From assembly GCA_902528415.1 (NCBI GenBank), contig CABZSR010000007.1, positions 18,646 through 82,645 on the forward strand: a stretch of 64,000 nt of DNA, given 5' to 3'. The DNA is from an uncultured SAR116 cluster alpha proteobacterium. Lineage in GTDB: Bacteria; Pseudomonadota; Alphaproteobacteria; Puniceispirillales; Marisalimonadaceae. The position numbers were made by a program, and so were the translations under genes. Below the pieces are notes generated by a model. That model searched no databases. It was not told the origin of the DNA and saw only the letters and a program-made list of their open reading frames with translations. Within the stretch, counting starts at the first letter, position 1. Each line of letters starts with the position of its first letter. This document shows, piece by piece, positions 27,299 to 36,708 of this stretch.

Positions 27299-28750
27299 TT
27301 AATCGTTTTCAGCGGATTTTTTGGTGCCTACTTCTTCAAGTAGTGCTGCCATACCACCAGTTGCATCATTTACTTTAGCCTTAAGAGCATATTTATCAGC
27401 CATAAGATTTTGTATTTTAAGCATATGAAGCTTGTAATATCCAATTGAAGAACCCTGGTCTTTTATATAATTTCCAGAAGAGTCAATTCCTACAACCTGT
27501 GATAAATTAGGCATCAATGGACCAAATCCCATCATGCGATTCATCCTGTTAAATGTATCGCTTTTGTTGTCAGGACCAGCTTGAAGAGCCATGGCAAATC
27601 CTTTTAACTCACCCCAATGCTTTAAATACTTTGACATTGCCTTGTCCATTCCAGAACCTGAAGCTAGGGCTTTTTCTATCTTACTTAAATCTTTGTAAAC
27701 AGATCCAGCGTATTTAAAGACAGACTCAGCTATTACATCTTCCCAATTACTACAAATTATTTGAACATAATCTTGTATTTTATTTAATTCAGCTTCAGAT
27801 AATTTATTTCCATCAGCTGCTGTAATAAGCTTTCTTCCGTCAATAAAAGCTCCTGTTACAGTTTTAAGGTAATTTGTTTTACCTTTTTTATCATAGCTTG
27901 AAGCATAGTAAGCATGCGCATATGTCATTTCAGTTTGAAGATCAACCACTCCATCTTTATTATAGTCTGCTGCTTTTAAATCTTTCTTTTTAGCAACGTC
28001 ATAGCTTTGAGCAGCGGATAGCTTCATAGTATGGGCAGCAGCTCCCCAATATCCAAAAGCTTCATCCCAACTATGTTCTTTACCTGTATAATAAGCTCCT
28101 TTTTTATAAGGTTTATTGTTTGGCTTTGAACTTGCTGTCATTTTCTCGTCAAGATAATTATCACAAGCCTGATGATATAAAACTGCTCCCATAGTATATT
28201 TTGAGATAAGTTGAGGATAATTCATGCCATTTCTAGTATCGACGCCACCCTTTGTTTTACCTGCTTTTTTAATCATAAATTTAATAACATCTACACCACT
28301 CATATTTCCAGGCCATGATGTTTGGATTCTTTTGTCTGCTTTACCTGATAGGTTAGCTCCTCCAGACAATTCACCGATCATTTTTTGTTTAACTGGAAAT
28401 TTAGAACTATTTTTAGGATCCATTATCGGAAGAGATTTTGATTTATCTTTAGTATTTAGATATGCAAGCATCTTCTTTTCAGGAGATAATGTTGGATCAC
28501 CTGGGTTACCCTTTGATGCTAATTTTTTTAAACTGTTATGTAATAATTGTCTGGCCATTTGGCCGCCATATGAGACAGAATTCTTTTTAGTACCTTTATA
28601 ACTTTTTTCAGTTATTGGATAAGGACCATAAACGTTTCCATGATGTCCAGCATTAACAGAAGTAATGGATGAGCACATGAAAGAAAAAGTTACAGCACCA
28701 ACAAAAGATAGTTTTGCTAAGGTTGTACCTTTAAACTCTATATTATTCAT
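27299..28750 (-). CDS. DUF4856 domain (imelysin-like) exported protein
   Basis: YKGTKKNSVSYGGQMARQLL; GKEHSWDEAFGYWGAAAH; embedded EF-hand-like DYNKDGVVDLQTE; signal peptide. Confidence 0.8.
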   Translation of the reverse strand: MNNIEFKGTTLAKLSFVGAVTFSFMCSSITSVNAGHHGNVYGPYPITEKSYKGTKKNSVSYGGQMARQLLHNSLKKLASKGNPGDPTLSPEKKMLAYLNTKDKSKSLPIMDPKNSSKFPVKQKMIGELSGGANLSGKADKRIQTSWPGNMSGVDVIKFMIKKAGKTKGGVDTRNGMNYPQLISKYTMGAVLYHQACDNYLDEKMTASSKPNNKPYKKGAYYTGKEHSWDEAFGYWGAAAHTMKLSAAQSYDVAKKKDLKAADYNKDGVVDLQTEMTYAHAYYASSYDKKGKTNYLKTVTGAFIDGRKLITAADGNKLSEAELNKIQDYVQIICSNWEDVIAESVFKYAGSVYKDLSKIEKALASGSGMDKAMSKYLKHWGELKGFAMALQAGPDNKSDTFNRMNRMMGFGPLMPNLSQVVGIDSSGNYIKDQGSSIGYYKLHMLKIQNLMADKYALKAKVNDATGGMAALLEEVGTKKSAEND

Positions 28751-28775
28751 TTAAATCTCCAAGTGTAAGTTATTA

Positions 28776-28803
28776 TGCGAATCATTATCATAATGATAAT
28801 CAC
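28776..28803. promoter_or_regulatory. Fur box upstream of DUF4856 gene
   Basis: GCGAATCATTATCATAATGATAATCACT, near-consensus palindrome. Confidence 0.8.
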
Positions 28804-28877
28804 TCTTATCTAAATTACATTAGATACTTTTATTTAAAATTCAAGTTTTTTATTGACTGTACAAAAATATTATTAAT

Positions 28878-28902
28878 AATAATAGTAATTATCATTATTA
28901 AT
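28878..28902. promoter_or_regulatory. Fur-like box upstream of 89-aa ORF/bfd
   Basis: AATAATAGTAATTATCATTATTAAT, just upstream of ATG 28910. Confidence 0.6.
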
Positions 28903-28909
28903 ACTTTTT

Positions 28910-29179
28910 ATGTCTAATATTATACAAATTCATACTTTCAAAAATAATAACTTAAACAAGCGTCCAACTAATGGAATGGATAACGTTAAGAGACTGTATC
29001 ATCAATTAATCAATTCTGGTTTTTCGACCTGCGCCGCCTACCATGAAGCAATGAAGTTATTACTAGTTTCTAACCCAAGTCTTGAACTTTCTGATTTATC
29101 TCAAAAAACTTTTGAAATCATTAATCCTGTATTTGATAATTATAATGAAAATGGTATTGACAATCATTCTCAAAATTAG
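28910..29179 (+). CDS. Small hypothetical protein, Fur-box controlled
   Basis: 89-aa ORF downstream of a Fur-like box and upstream of bfd; no family recognised. Confidence 0.65.
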   Translation: MSNIIQIHTFKNNNLNKRPTNGMDNVKRLYHQLINSGFSTCAAYHEAMKLLLVSNPSLELSDLSQKTFEIINPVFDNYNENGIDNHSQN

Positions 29180-29209
29180 TTTAATATATTTGCTTGGGGG
29201 AAAGTATAA

Positions 29210-29395
29210 ATGATAATTTGTGTTTGCAATGCAATTTCAGATAAGGCTATAACCACAGCAATTACTAGCGGTGCTAATACACCCTCACTAGTTTATAAAA
29301 GCTGCGGAGCTAAGCCACAATGTGGAAGTTGTTCAGAATATATTAAACAAGAAATAAATCAGTCTCAGACAAATTTTGAATCTAATTTAAAATAA
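29210..29395 (+). CDS. bfd: Bacterioferritin-associated ferredoxin
   Basis: MIICVCNAISDKAI...SLVYKSCGAKPQCGSCSEYIKQEI, four-Cys BFD [2Fe-2S] pattern. Confidence 0.9.
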   Translation: MIICVCNAISDKAITTAITSGANTPSLVYKSCGAKPQCGSCSEYIKQEINQSQTNFESNLK

Positions 29396-29396
29396 A

Positions 29397-29879
29397 TTAT
29401 TCAGCGATTTGCTCTTGCAAGAAATTTTTGAGGCCAGCATGTTCAATTACATGTTGCTGAGACTCAATCCAATCTATGTGTTCTTCTGTATCATCTAATA
29501 TTTTGAGAAAGATATCTCTAGTTACATAGTCATTCTTGTCTTCACAAACATTTATAGCAACTTTTAAACATGATTGATTTGTCATCTCTAAGCCCAAATC
29601 TGCACTAAACATTTCAGGAACATTTTCACCAATTTTTAATTTACCTAAATCCTGCAAATTAGGAAGACCTTCAAGTGTTAATACCCTTTCAATAATCCAG
29701 TCAGCGTGCTTCATTTCACCCATTGACTCATCATATATCTTTTTGGCTAGACCTAAGAATCCCCAATCTTTTAGAATTCGAGCGTGTAGAAAATATTGAT
29801 TGATAGCTGTTAATTCGTTCTTAAGAATAATATTTAGTTGTTCTATAACAACTTTTTCACCTTTCATTATAAGCTCCAT
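29397..29879 (-). CDS. bfr: Bacterioferritin
   Basis: MKGEKVVIEQLNIILKNELTAINQYFLHARILKDWGFLGLAKKIYDESMGEMKHADWIIERVLTLEGLPNLQ. Confidence 0.95.
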   Translation of the reverse strand: MELIMKGEKVVIEQLNIILKNELTAINQYFLHARILKDWGFLGLAKKIYDESMGEMKHADWIIERVLTLEGLPNLQDLGKLKIGENVPEMFSADLGLEMTNQSCLKVAINVCEDKNDYVTRDIFLKILDDTEEHIDWIESQQHVIEHAGLKNFLQEQIAE

Positions 29880-29948
29880 TTATATTATAAATAATGTTAG
29901 CTTAATAACATAGATAAATTAATAAGTCATTGTTTTTGTTGATTATTT

Positions 29949-29970
29949 TTGATAATGATAACAAATATTA
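29949..29970. promoter_or_regulatory. Fur-like box upstream of bfr
   Basis: TTGATAATGATAACAAATATTA, partial palindrome. Confidence 0.5.
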
Positions 29971-29989
29971 ATATCAAAATAAAAAGATG

Positions 29990-30017
29990 TTGACAATGAT
30001 AATAGTTATCATTATTA
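29990..30017 (+). promoter_or_regulatory. Promoter with Fur box in the spacer
   Basis: TTGACA-N17-TATTAA; the spacer is the palindrome ATGATAATAGTTATCAT. Confidence 0.72.
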
Positions 30018-30022
30018 ATAAT

Positions 30023-30100
30023 TGATGTGGATGAGCTCAAGCTATATCTCCCAAGATTGACTTAGTGCATCCACATCACCAATTCCCTTATCGTCATAAA
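30023..30100 (+). ncRNA. Candidate Fur-regulated small RNA or structured 5' leader
   Basis: TGATGTGGATG (30023-30033) perfectly complementary to CATCCACATCA (30068-30078), directly downstream of the Fur-box promoter; no ORF; 3' end unknown. Confidence 0.5.
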
Positions 30101-30161
30101 ACTTAAATATTGTAAAACTACATTTTGAAGATTATTGTTAAACATAAGTATATAAGGTTTA

Positions 30162-31292
30162 TTGATTAAGATGGATAACTTTCATATTGCAACTGTTCCT
30201 GGAGATGGGATCGGTAAAGACATAGTAAACTCAGCGAAATCAATAGTTGATCTCTCATCTGAAATTATTGGTGGTTTTAAATGTAACTGGGAAAATATTA
30301 ATGCTGGTGCAGAATATTTTGCACAAGAAGGTTGTGATGTAGAACCAGGTGGTGAAGATAGAATAAGTGATGCTGACAGTATTTTCCTTGGGGCGATTGG
30401 GCTACCTACGATACGACATAAAGATGGGACAGAAGTATGCCCTCACCTCAGATTTAGAGAAATGTTTGGATTATATGCTGGAGTTAGACCAGTTAAGGCT
30501 TACCCAAACATTACAAACAGGTTAAGTAATAAATTAGCAAGTAATATTGATTTAGTTATATTAAGAGAGTCAACTGAAGGTTTGTTCTACACAGCAGCTG
30601 TTCACAACAGATGCCCCGTAGATAACAATGACGAAGTTCAGGATATTATGCGTATCACTAGAAAAACAACAGAGAAATTACATGACTTTGCATTTAAATT
30701 AGCACGACAAAGAAAGAGTAAGGGAAAGTTGGGGAAAGTTACTTGCGTTGATAAAGCCAATGTATTTCGCTCTCAGGCTTTATTTAGAAAAATATTTGAT
30801 GAGAGGAAAGATAATTTTACAGATATAGAAGCGGACCATTGTTATGTTGATGCAATGGCATTAAACCTTATAAGGAATCCCTGGGAATATGACGTTATGG
30901 TAATGGAAAATATGTTTGGCGATATATTATCTGACCTTGGTGGAGGGTTGGTAGGTGGAATGGGGATGGCTTCATGTGCAGAAATTGGAGACAACCATGG
31001 TTTATTTCAACCCGCTCACGGAAGCGCTCCAGATATAATGGGGCAAGACAAGGCAAATCCATTAGCGACTATTCTTAGCTCTACTTTGATGCTTGACTAT
31101 TTATCAGATAAAAAAGGATGTAAAAGTGCCTCTGAAGGCTCAAAACTAATAGAAGCCGCAATTGAAACAGGATTTGAAAGAAATGAGCTAAGGCCAATTG
31201 AATTTGGTGGTGATATGGGAACAAAAGCAGTAACTGAAAAATTAGTCACATTATTAAAAGATAAAAATGTTCAGAATGAAGTATTAACCTAA
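30162..31292 (+). CDS. Isocitrate/isopropylmalate dehydrogenase family protein
   Basis: IATVPGDGIGKDIVNSAKSIV; LRESTEGLFYTA; NMFGDILSDLGGGLVGGMGMASCAEIGDNHGLFQPAHGSAPDIMGQDKANPLA. Confidence 0.9.
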   Translation: MIKMDNFHIATVPGDGIGKDIVNSAKSIVDLSSEIIGGFKCNWENINAGAEYFAQEGCDVEPGGEDRISDADSIFLGAIGLPTIRHKDGTEVCPHLRFREMFGLYAGVRPVKAYPNITNRLSNKLASNIDLVILRESTEGLFYTAAVHNRCPVDNNDEVQDIMRITRKTTEKLHDFAFKLARQRKSKGKLGKVTCVDKANVFRSQALFRKIFDERKDNFTDIEADHCYVDAMALNLIRNPWEYDVMVMENMFGDILSDLGGGLVGGMGMASCAEIGDNHGLFQPAHGSAPDIMGQDKANPLATILSSTLMLDYLSDKKGCKSASEGSKLIEAAIETGFERNELRPIEFGGDMGTKAVTEKLVTLLKDKNVQNEVLT

Positions 31293-31310
31293 TAGGAGTT
31301 CAGATTAACA

Positions 31311-31601
31311 ATGTTTGTAATAACTGTTAAATTTGTAATTCACGAAAAAGACACAGAAAAATTTAAAGTAAGAATCTTACAGCAAGCTAGAGACTCTCTG
31401 GAACTTGAAAAAGATTGCCATGAATTTGATGTCTGCCACGACCCCAATAATAAAAATATAGTATTTTTATATGAAACTTACACCGACAAAGACGCTTTTG
31501 ACATTCACCTCAACAGCAAACATTATCTATCATTTAATGAAGAAGTAACACCTTGGGTTAAAGAAAAAATTGTAACACAATTAGAAAAACAAGCATTATA
31601 G
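31311..31601 (+). CDS. Antibiotic biosynthesis monooxygenase (ABM)-type protein
   Basis: FVITVKFVIHEKDTEKFKVRILQQARDSLELEKDCHEFDVCHDPNNKNIVFLYETYTDKDAFDIHLNSKHY. Confidence 0.88.
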   Translation: MFVITVKFVIHEKDTEKFKVRILQQARDSLELEKDCHEFDVCHDPNNKNIVFLYETYTDKDAFDIHLNSKHYLSFNEEVTPWVKEKIVTQLEKQAL

Positions 31602-31616
31602 AATAAAGAGCGGATT

Positions 31617-32888
31617 ATGAAACTAGGTATAATAGGTGATGATTTTACAGGCTCATCTGATATTGCAAATAACCTTAAAAAATCAGGAATGCAAGTATCC
31701 ATATATGCTGGTATTCCAACTCTACTTCCTTCGGAAATAAAAAAAGAACCAACTGACGCCGCCGTAATTGCCCTCAAAACTAGAACCATACCAATTGAAG
31801 AAGCAATATCAGAGAGCTTAAAAGCTCTTTCATGGTTAAAAGATTGTGGATGTGAACAATTTATTTTTAAATATTGCTCAACTTTTGACTCTACCAAAAA
31901 AGGAAATATAGGACCGGTAGCTGATGCAATTATGGAAGAATTAAATACAGATTTTACTATAGCGTGCCCGTCCTTTCCTGATGCTGGTCGAACTGTTTAT
32001 TTTGGACATATGTTTGTTAATGGCAACCCATTAAATGAATCAGGAATGGAAAATCATCCTCTAACTCCCATGACAGACCATAATTTAGTTAGGTGGCTTA
32101 ATTATCAAACCAAAGATAATGTTGGCCTGATTGATTTTCAAACTATTTCAAAAGGAGCGAATAGCATCAAAGAGAGAATTCAAACGTTAAAAACAGATGG
32201 ATATAAGTATGCAATTGTTGACACTATTAAAAATGATGACTTTGACATTATTTGTAACGGCGTAAAAGACTTACCATTTTTAACTGGTGGATCTGGTATT
32301 GCGCTTGGATTACCAAAAATTTATAAAGATAGAGGTTTGTTGTCTGCATCTAATTTTGAAATTCCTAAAAATAATTCCAATGCAATTATTCTTTCTGGAT
32401 CATGCTCAGTTGCAACAATAAATCAAATAAATATTTATAAGGAGAATAATCCATCCTTATATGTTTCTCCTGATGAAGTAATTAACAATGAAGACTTGGT
32501 TGAAAAGGTCTTTTCATGGATTAAAGATAATGAAACATTATCTCCTCTTGTATACTCGTCTTCTGATACTAAAACTGTCACAGAAAAACAAAAACAATAT
32601 GGCCAAGAAATCTTAGCAAATAAAATTGAAAACTTTTTTGAATTACTATCTAATAAACTTGTAAAAGATAATTTTGGAACTTTTATCTCAGCTGGAGGAG
32701 AAACCTCAGGAGCAGTCATAAAAGGTTTAGGTGTCCAAGAGCTTAAAATAGGCGAAGAAATTTCTCATGGCGTCCCTGCCCTATGGTCTCCTCATTCTGA
32801 TGGTAATAAGCCAATTTCTGTAACACTTAAATCTGGTAACTTTGGTCAAACAGATTTCTTTGAGAGAGCTCTCAAAGTGTTTGATTAA
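31617..32888 (+). CDS. Four-carbon acid sugar kinase family protein
   Basis: LGIIGDDFTGSSDIANNLKKSG; FKYCSTFDSTKKGNIGPVADAI; ISAGGETSGAVIKGLGV. Confidence 0.92.
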   Translation: MKLGIIGDDFTGSSDIANNLKKSGMQVSIYAGIPTLLPSEIKKEPTDAAVIALKTRTIPIEEAISESLKALSWLKDCGCEQFIFKYCSTFDSTKKGNIGPVADAIMEELNTDFTIACPSFPDAGRTVYFGHMFVNGNPLNESGMENHPLTPMTDHNLVRWLNYQTKDNVGLIDFQTISKGANSIKERIQTLKTDGYKYAIVDTIKNDDFDIICNGVKDLPFLTGGSGIALGLPKIYKDRGLLSASNFEIPKNNSNAIILSGSCSVATINQINIYKENNPSLYVSPDEVINNEDLVEKVFSWIKDNETLSPLVYSSSDTKTVTEKQKQYGQEILANKIENFFELLSNKLVKDNFGTFISAGGETSGAVIKGLGVQELKIGEEISHGVPALWSPHSDGNKPISVTLKSGNFGQTDFFERALKVFD

Positions 32889-32896
32889 CTCAAAAA

Positions 32897-33547
32897 TTAA
32901 ATTTTAGAAAACTTCTTTAAAGCATTTGTAAAAGTTAATCCAGCATCCATTTCTTCCATTGCCTTTCTGTCATCGGCAGAAAACTTTTCGGAAGCTTCAG
33001 TTATATTCTCAGCATGCTCAATTGGGATACATAAAACACCTGTGCCATCAGCAACAATAATATCACCTTTTCTTACTCTTACTCCTGCACAAACAACTGG
33101 ATCATTTATAGATATAACTTTTATCCTGGTTTTTCCGGGTGTTGGTACCATGTGTCTAGAAAATGCTGGAAAGGAAAATTCTATAATTTCTTCTCTATCA
33201 CGAATACCTCCATCGACCACAAGGCCACCAACTCCTTTCAACTTTGCAGCATAAGAAGCCATCCCACCCCAGGTAGACACCTGAGCTCCATTATTGGCAA
33301 CAACAATGACATCTCCTGGATTTGCCGCGTCAATCATATGCCCAACTTTAAAATCATTTGATGAAAAACTGCCAAAAGGACCTGTTGTTTCTTGAACCGT
33401 AATAGCTCTTCCTACTACCTTCATACCAAAACCTGCAGGAGCCAGGTTATTCATAACACCATTAAAACCAACATCATCTAGTGCATTAGCTAAGGTTGGT
33501 GTAGCAATTTTTTTTAATCTTTCTAAAATTTCATCATTAACAGACAT
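32897..33547 (-). CDS. RraA family protein / HMG-type aldolase-like
   Basis: GRAITVQETTGPFGSFSSND; VVANNGAQVSTWGGMASYAAKLKGVGGLVVDGGIRD; GDIIVADGTGVLCIP. Confidence 0.9.
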   Translation of the reverse strand: MSVNDEILERLKKIATPTLANALDDVGFNGVMNNLAPAGFGMKVVGRAITVQETTGPFGSFSSNDFKVGHMIDAANPGDVIVVANNGAQVSTWGGMASYAAKLKGVGGLVVDGGIRDREEIIEFSFPAFSRHMVPTPGKTRIKVISINDPVVCAGVRVRKGDIIVADGTGVLCIPIEHAENITEASEKFSADDRKAMEEMDAGLTFTNALKKFSKI

Positions 33548-33689
33548 TTATAAACTCCCGAAGTACCAAAATAATTTTACTCTTAATTAATAATGTTAAT
33601 ATAAGGACATTTTTTTGTATTAATTATATTGACCTTTATCCTATATAATTTAACTTATTTTAAATTAATTAACAAAATAAGTATTATAA

Positions 33690-34844
33690 ATGTCTAAGTT
33701 TAATTTTCCTTCTATTAAAGAAACGAATGATTTATCAAACCTTCGAAAAGAAGTAAGAAATTTTATAACAAAATCTTTAAATGATAAAGATTTTGAGCCT
33801 TCTGCTGATGCTTGGGTCTTTTCTGCCAGCCCAGAGTTTAGTAAGAAACTTGGATCGATGGGATGGCTAGGCATGTCATTTCCAAAAAAATACGGCGGGA
33901 ATGAAAGAACTGCACTTGAGAGGTATGTTGTGACCGAAGAGCTTTTAGCTTCTGGAGCTCCTGTCGCCGCCCATTGGATAGCTGACAGACAAAGCGGGAG
34001 TCAAATTTTAAGATATGGAAATGAGGAGCAAAAAAAATCAATTATTCCTAAAATAACCGCAGGAGAATGCTTTTTTGCTATTGGAATGAGTGAGCCTGAC
34101 TCTGGTTCAGACTTAGCTTCAGTTAAAACTAAAGCTACTAAGATAGAAAATGGTTGGAAACTTGAAGGTAGAAAAATTTGGTCTACTGGCGCTCATATAG
34201 CAAATTATATGATTGTACTTGTAAGAACTAGTCCTGCGTCAGAAAACAATAGGCATGAAGGACTATCTCAGTTTTTGGTTGATTTATCACTTCCAAATGT
34301 AAGTGTAAAAGGTATCCCTGACATGACAGGTCAACGCCATTTTAACGAAACTCTATTCGATAATGTTATACTTTCTGAGGATGCATTGCTTGGAGTTGAA
34401 GGAAAAGGTTGGTCTCAGGTAGTTGGTGAACTTGCACTTGAAAGATCTGGCCCTGAAAGATTTTTGTCTCATTTCACATTACTTGAGAGTTTTGTAAATG
34501 AATTCAAAAATATTTTAATAAAATCAGGTTCAAAATTAATAGGTAAATTAATTGCTGAACTTCAAACATTAAGAAGAATGAGTTTTTCTATAGCCTCTAT
34601 GTTACAAAATGGAGAATCTCCAGAGACACAAGCTGCATTTGTTAAGGAGTTGGGTAATAAATTTGAAAAGACCATGGTAGAAACGTTAAGAGAGTTTTCC
34701 AATATAATTCCACTTTATGAATGGCCTTCTCAATTACAAAATTTATTTGAAGACGCCACTCTCAGAATACCCTCAAACTCGTTAAGAGGTGGAACAACTG
34801 AAATTATGAAAGGGATAATTGCAAGACAGTTAGGTCTGAGATGA
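33690..34844 (+). CDS. Acyl-CoA dehydrogenase
   Basis: FAIGMSEPDSGSDLASVKTKA; NSLRGGTTEIMKGIIARQLGL. Confidence 0.92.
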   Translation: MSKFNFPSIKETNDLSNLRKEVRNFITKSLNDKDFEPSADAWVFSASPEFSKKLGSMGWLGMSFPKKYGGNERTALERYVVTEELLASGAPVAAHWIADRQSGSQILRYGNEEQKKSIIPKITAGECFFAIGMSEPDSGSDLASVKTKATKIENGWKLEGRKIWSTGAHIANYMIVLVRTSPASENNRHEGLSQFLVDLSLPNVSVKGIPDMTGQRHFNETLFDNVILSEDALLGVEGKGWSQVVGELALERSGPERFLSHFTLLESFVNEFKNILIKSGSKLIGKLIAELQTLRRMSFSIASMLQNGESPETQAAFVKELGNKFEKTMVETLREFSNIIPLYEWPSQLQNLFEDATLRIPSNSLRGGTTEIMKGIIARQLGLR

Positions 34845-35869
34845 ATGAAGAGCTAGGTATTATTTTAGAAACAACCTCAAAAATTCTTAACAAGCATGTA
34901 GATCATAAATTAAGACAAAACATAGATAACAACAATTCTGATTTAATTAATTTATGGAGTGAAATTGAACAACTTGGCCTTCCTAAAATAGCCGTTAAAG
35001 ATAAGTTCAATGGATCAGGTTTACCTCTTTCAACCACTTTACCAATAATCAAATTATCAAATAATATAGGAGCACCAATACCTTTATCCGAAACAATATT
35101 GTCTAATTATATTCTGTCAGAATCTGATATAAACCCTCCAAGTGGCATTATAACTTATGCAATAGATGTAAAGAACCTTAAAATCTTAGGTAATGAAATA
35201 TCCGGAGAATTAATTTCGGTTCCATATTTAAATCTTACTGATAAAATTGTCTTTATTACTGAAATTGAAAAAACAAAAAAAGTTATTCTTATTAAAAATA
35301 GCGGGGAAAACAAAGAGTTAAAAAAGAATTTTTTATCTGAACCACGCTATAATTTAAAATTAAATAAATGTAAAATCCTTGATATGAAAACAATTAACTT
35401 AAGGGTAAATTTTAAACATTTAGGCGCTATTGTAAGATCTGCTCAAATGATAGGGTCAATGGAAAAAATTTTAGATTTATGTATTGATTACTGTTCACAA
35501 AGAAAACAATTTGGAAGAGCACTCTCAAAATTCCAAGCTATTCAACATCAGATATCTGAAATGGCCGTTGAGCTATCTGCATCTTCTGCAGCTTTATCAA
35601 CAATCACTAATTCTTATGATTTTTATAAAAATAAAAAGGATATAGCTATTTTAAAAATAAGAGCTGGAGCTGCTGCAGGAAAAGTTATAGCAATATCTCA
35701 TCAAGTTCATGGCGCAATTGGATTTACTCAAGAGTATGAATTAGCTTACTTTACTCGAAATATAAATAGTTGGAGAAACGATTTTGGAAATGAGAGTTAT
35801 TGGGAAGACCTATTAGGAAAAGATTTTTTAGAAAATAACAATCAAAATTTATGGGAATATTTAACTTAA
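34841..35869 (+). CDS. Acyl-CoA dehydrogenase (divergent partner subunit)
   Basis: CIDYCSQRKQFGRALSKFQAIQHQISEMAVEL; HQVHGAIGFTQEYELAYFTRNINSWRNDFG; overlaps preceding gene. Confidence 0.88.
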   Translation: MNEELGIILETTSKILNKHVDHKLRQNIDNNNSDLINLWSEIEQLGLPKIAVKDKFNGSGLPLSTTLPIIKLSNNIGAPIPLSETILSNYILSESDINPPSGIITYAIDVKNLKILGNEISGELISVPYLNLTDKIVFITEIEKTKKVILIKNSGENKELKKNFLSEPRYNLKLNKCKILDMKTINLRVNFKHLGAIVRSAQMIGSMEKILDLCIDYCSQRKQFGRALSKFQAIQHQISEMAVELSASSAALSTITNSYDFYKNKKDIAILKIRAGAAAGKVIAISHQVHGAIGFTQEYELAYFTRNINSWRNDFGNESYWEDLLGKDFLENNNQNLWEYLT

Positions 35870-35894
35870 ATACTATTTTAATTCGAGGTGAAAA

Positions 35895-36692
35895 ATGACT
35901 GACTCAGTTTTATATGAACAAGATGATAGAATTGTTAAAATAACACTAAATAGACCGGACACTAGAAATGCTCTTTCCGGAGATATTATAGAAGGTTTAG
36001 TAGATTCTCTAAATAAAGCTGATAAAGATAAAAATGTAGGTTGTGTAATATTAACAGGTGCTGGAAAAAGCTTTTCGTCTGGTGGAAATCTTCAAGAAAT
36101 CAAAGATATGACCACTAAGGACAACATGTCTTTAACTGAATTAGAGGATTGGTATAGATTTGGAATACAAAAAATTCCACTTACAATGAATAGTATTGAT
36201 GTTCCAATTGTAGCTGCTGTAAATGGACACGCCATTGGTGCAGGAAACGATTTGTGTACAATGTGCGATATTAGAATTGCAGCAGAAGACGCAAAGTTTT
36301 CAGAGAGTTTCCTTAGAATTGGAATTATTCCAGGTGATGGTGGATCCTGGTTTCTTCCGAAAATAATTGGACTAGCAAGAGCAAATGAAATGATTTTAAC
36401 TTGTGACGTTCTTGATGCCCAAAAGGCTCTAGATTGGGGTCTTGTTTCAAAGGTTGTAACAAATGATGAACTTTTGGATGAAGCTTATAGAACTGCAAAT
36501 AAAATTGCCTCACAACCCCCTGAAGCATCAAGAAGAGCTAAAAGATTATTAAGAATGTCACAAAATGTTTCTCTGGACAAAGCGTTAGAAATGGCGGCAA
36601 GTCAACAAAGTATTCTTCAACAACTTGATGACCATAGAGAAGCAATAGACGCCCTTTTAGAAAAAAGAAAACCTAATTACACAAACTCCTAG
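35895..36692 (+). CDS. Enoyl-CoA hydratase/isomerase family
   Basis: ITLNRPDTRNALSGDII; VILTGAGKSFSSGGNLQEI; FSESFLRIGIIPGDGGSWFLPKIIG. Confidence 0.93.
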   Translation: MTDSVLYEQDDRIVKITLNRPDTRNALSGDIIEGLVDSLNKADKDKNVGCVILTGAGKSFSSGGNLQEIKDMTTKDNMSLTELEDWYRFGIQKIPLTMNSIDVPIVAAVNGHAIGAGNDLCTMCDIRIAAEDAKFSESFLRIGIIPGDGGSWFLPKIIGLARANEMILTCDVLDAQKALDWGLVSKVVTNDELLDEAYRTANKIASQPPEASRRAKRLLRMSQNVSLDKALEMAASQQSILQQLDDHREAIDALLEKRKPNYTNS

Positions 36693-36708
36693 CTAAGGTT
36701 TTTAAATT

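Noticed and set aside
28224-28601. Plus-strand 125-aa ORF
   Set aside because: Antisense to the DUF4856 gene; no start context and no homology features.
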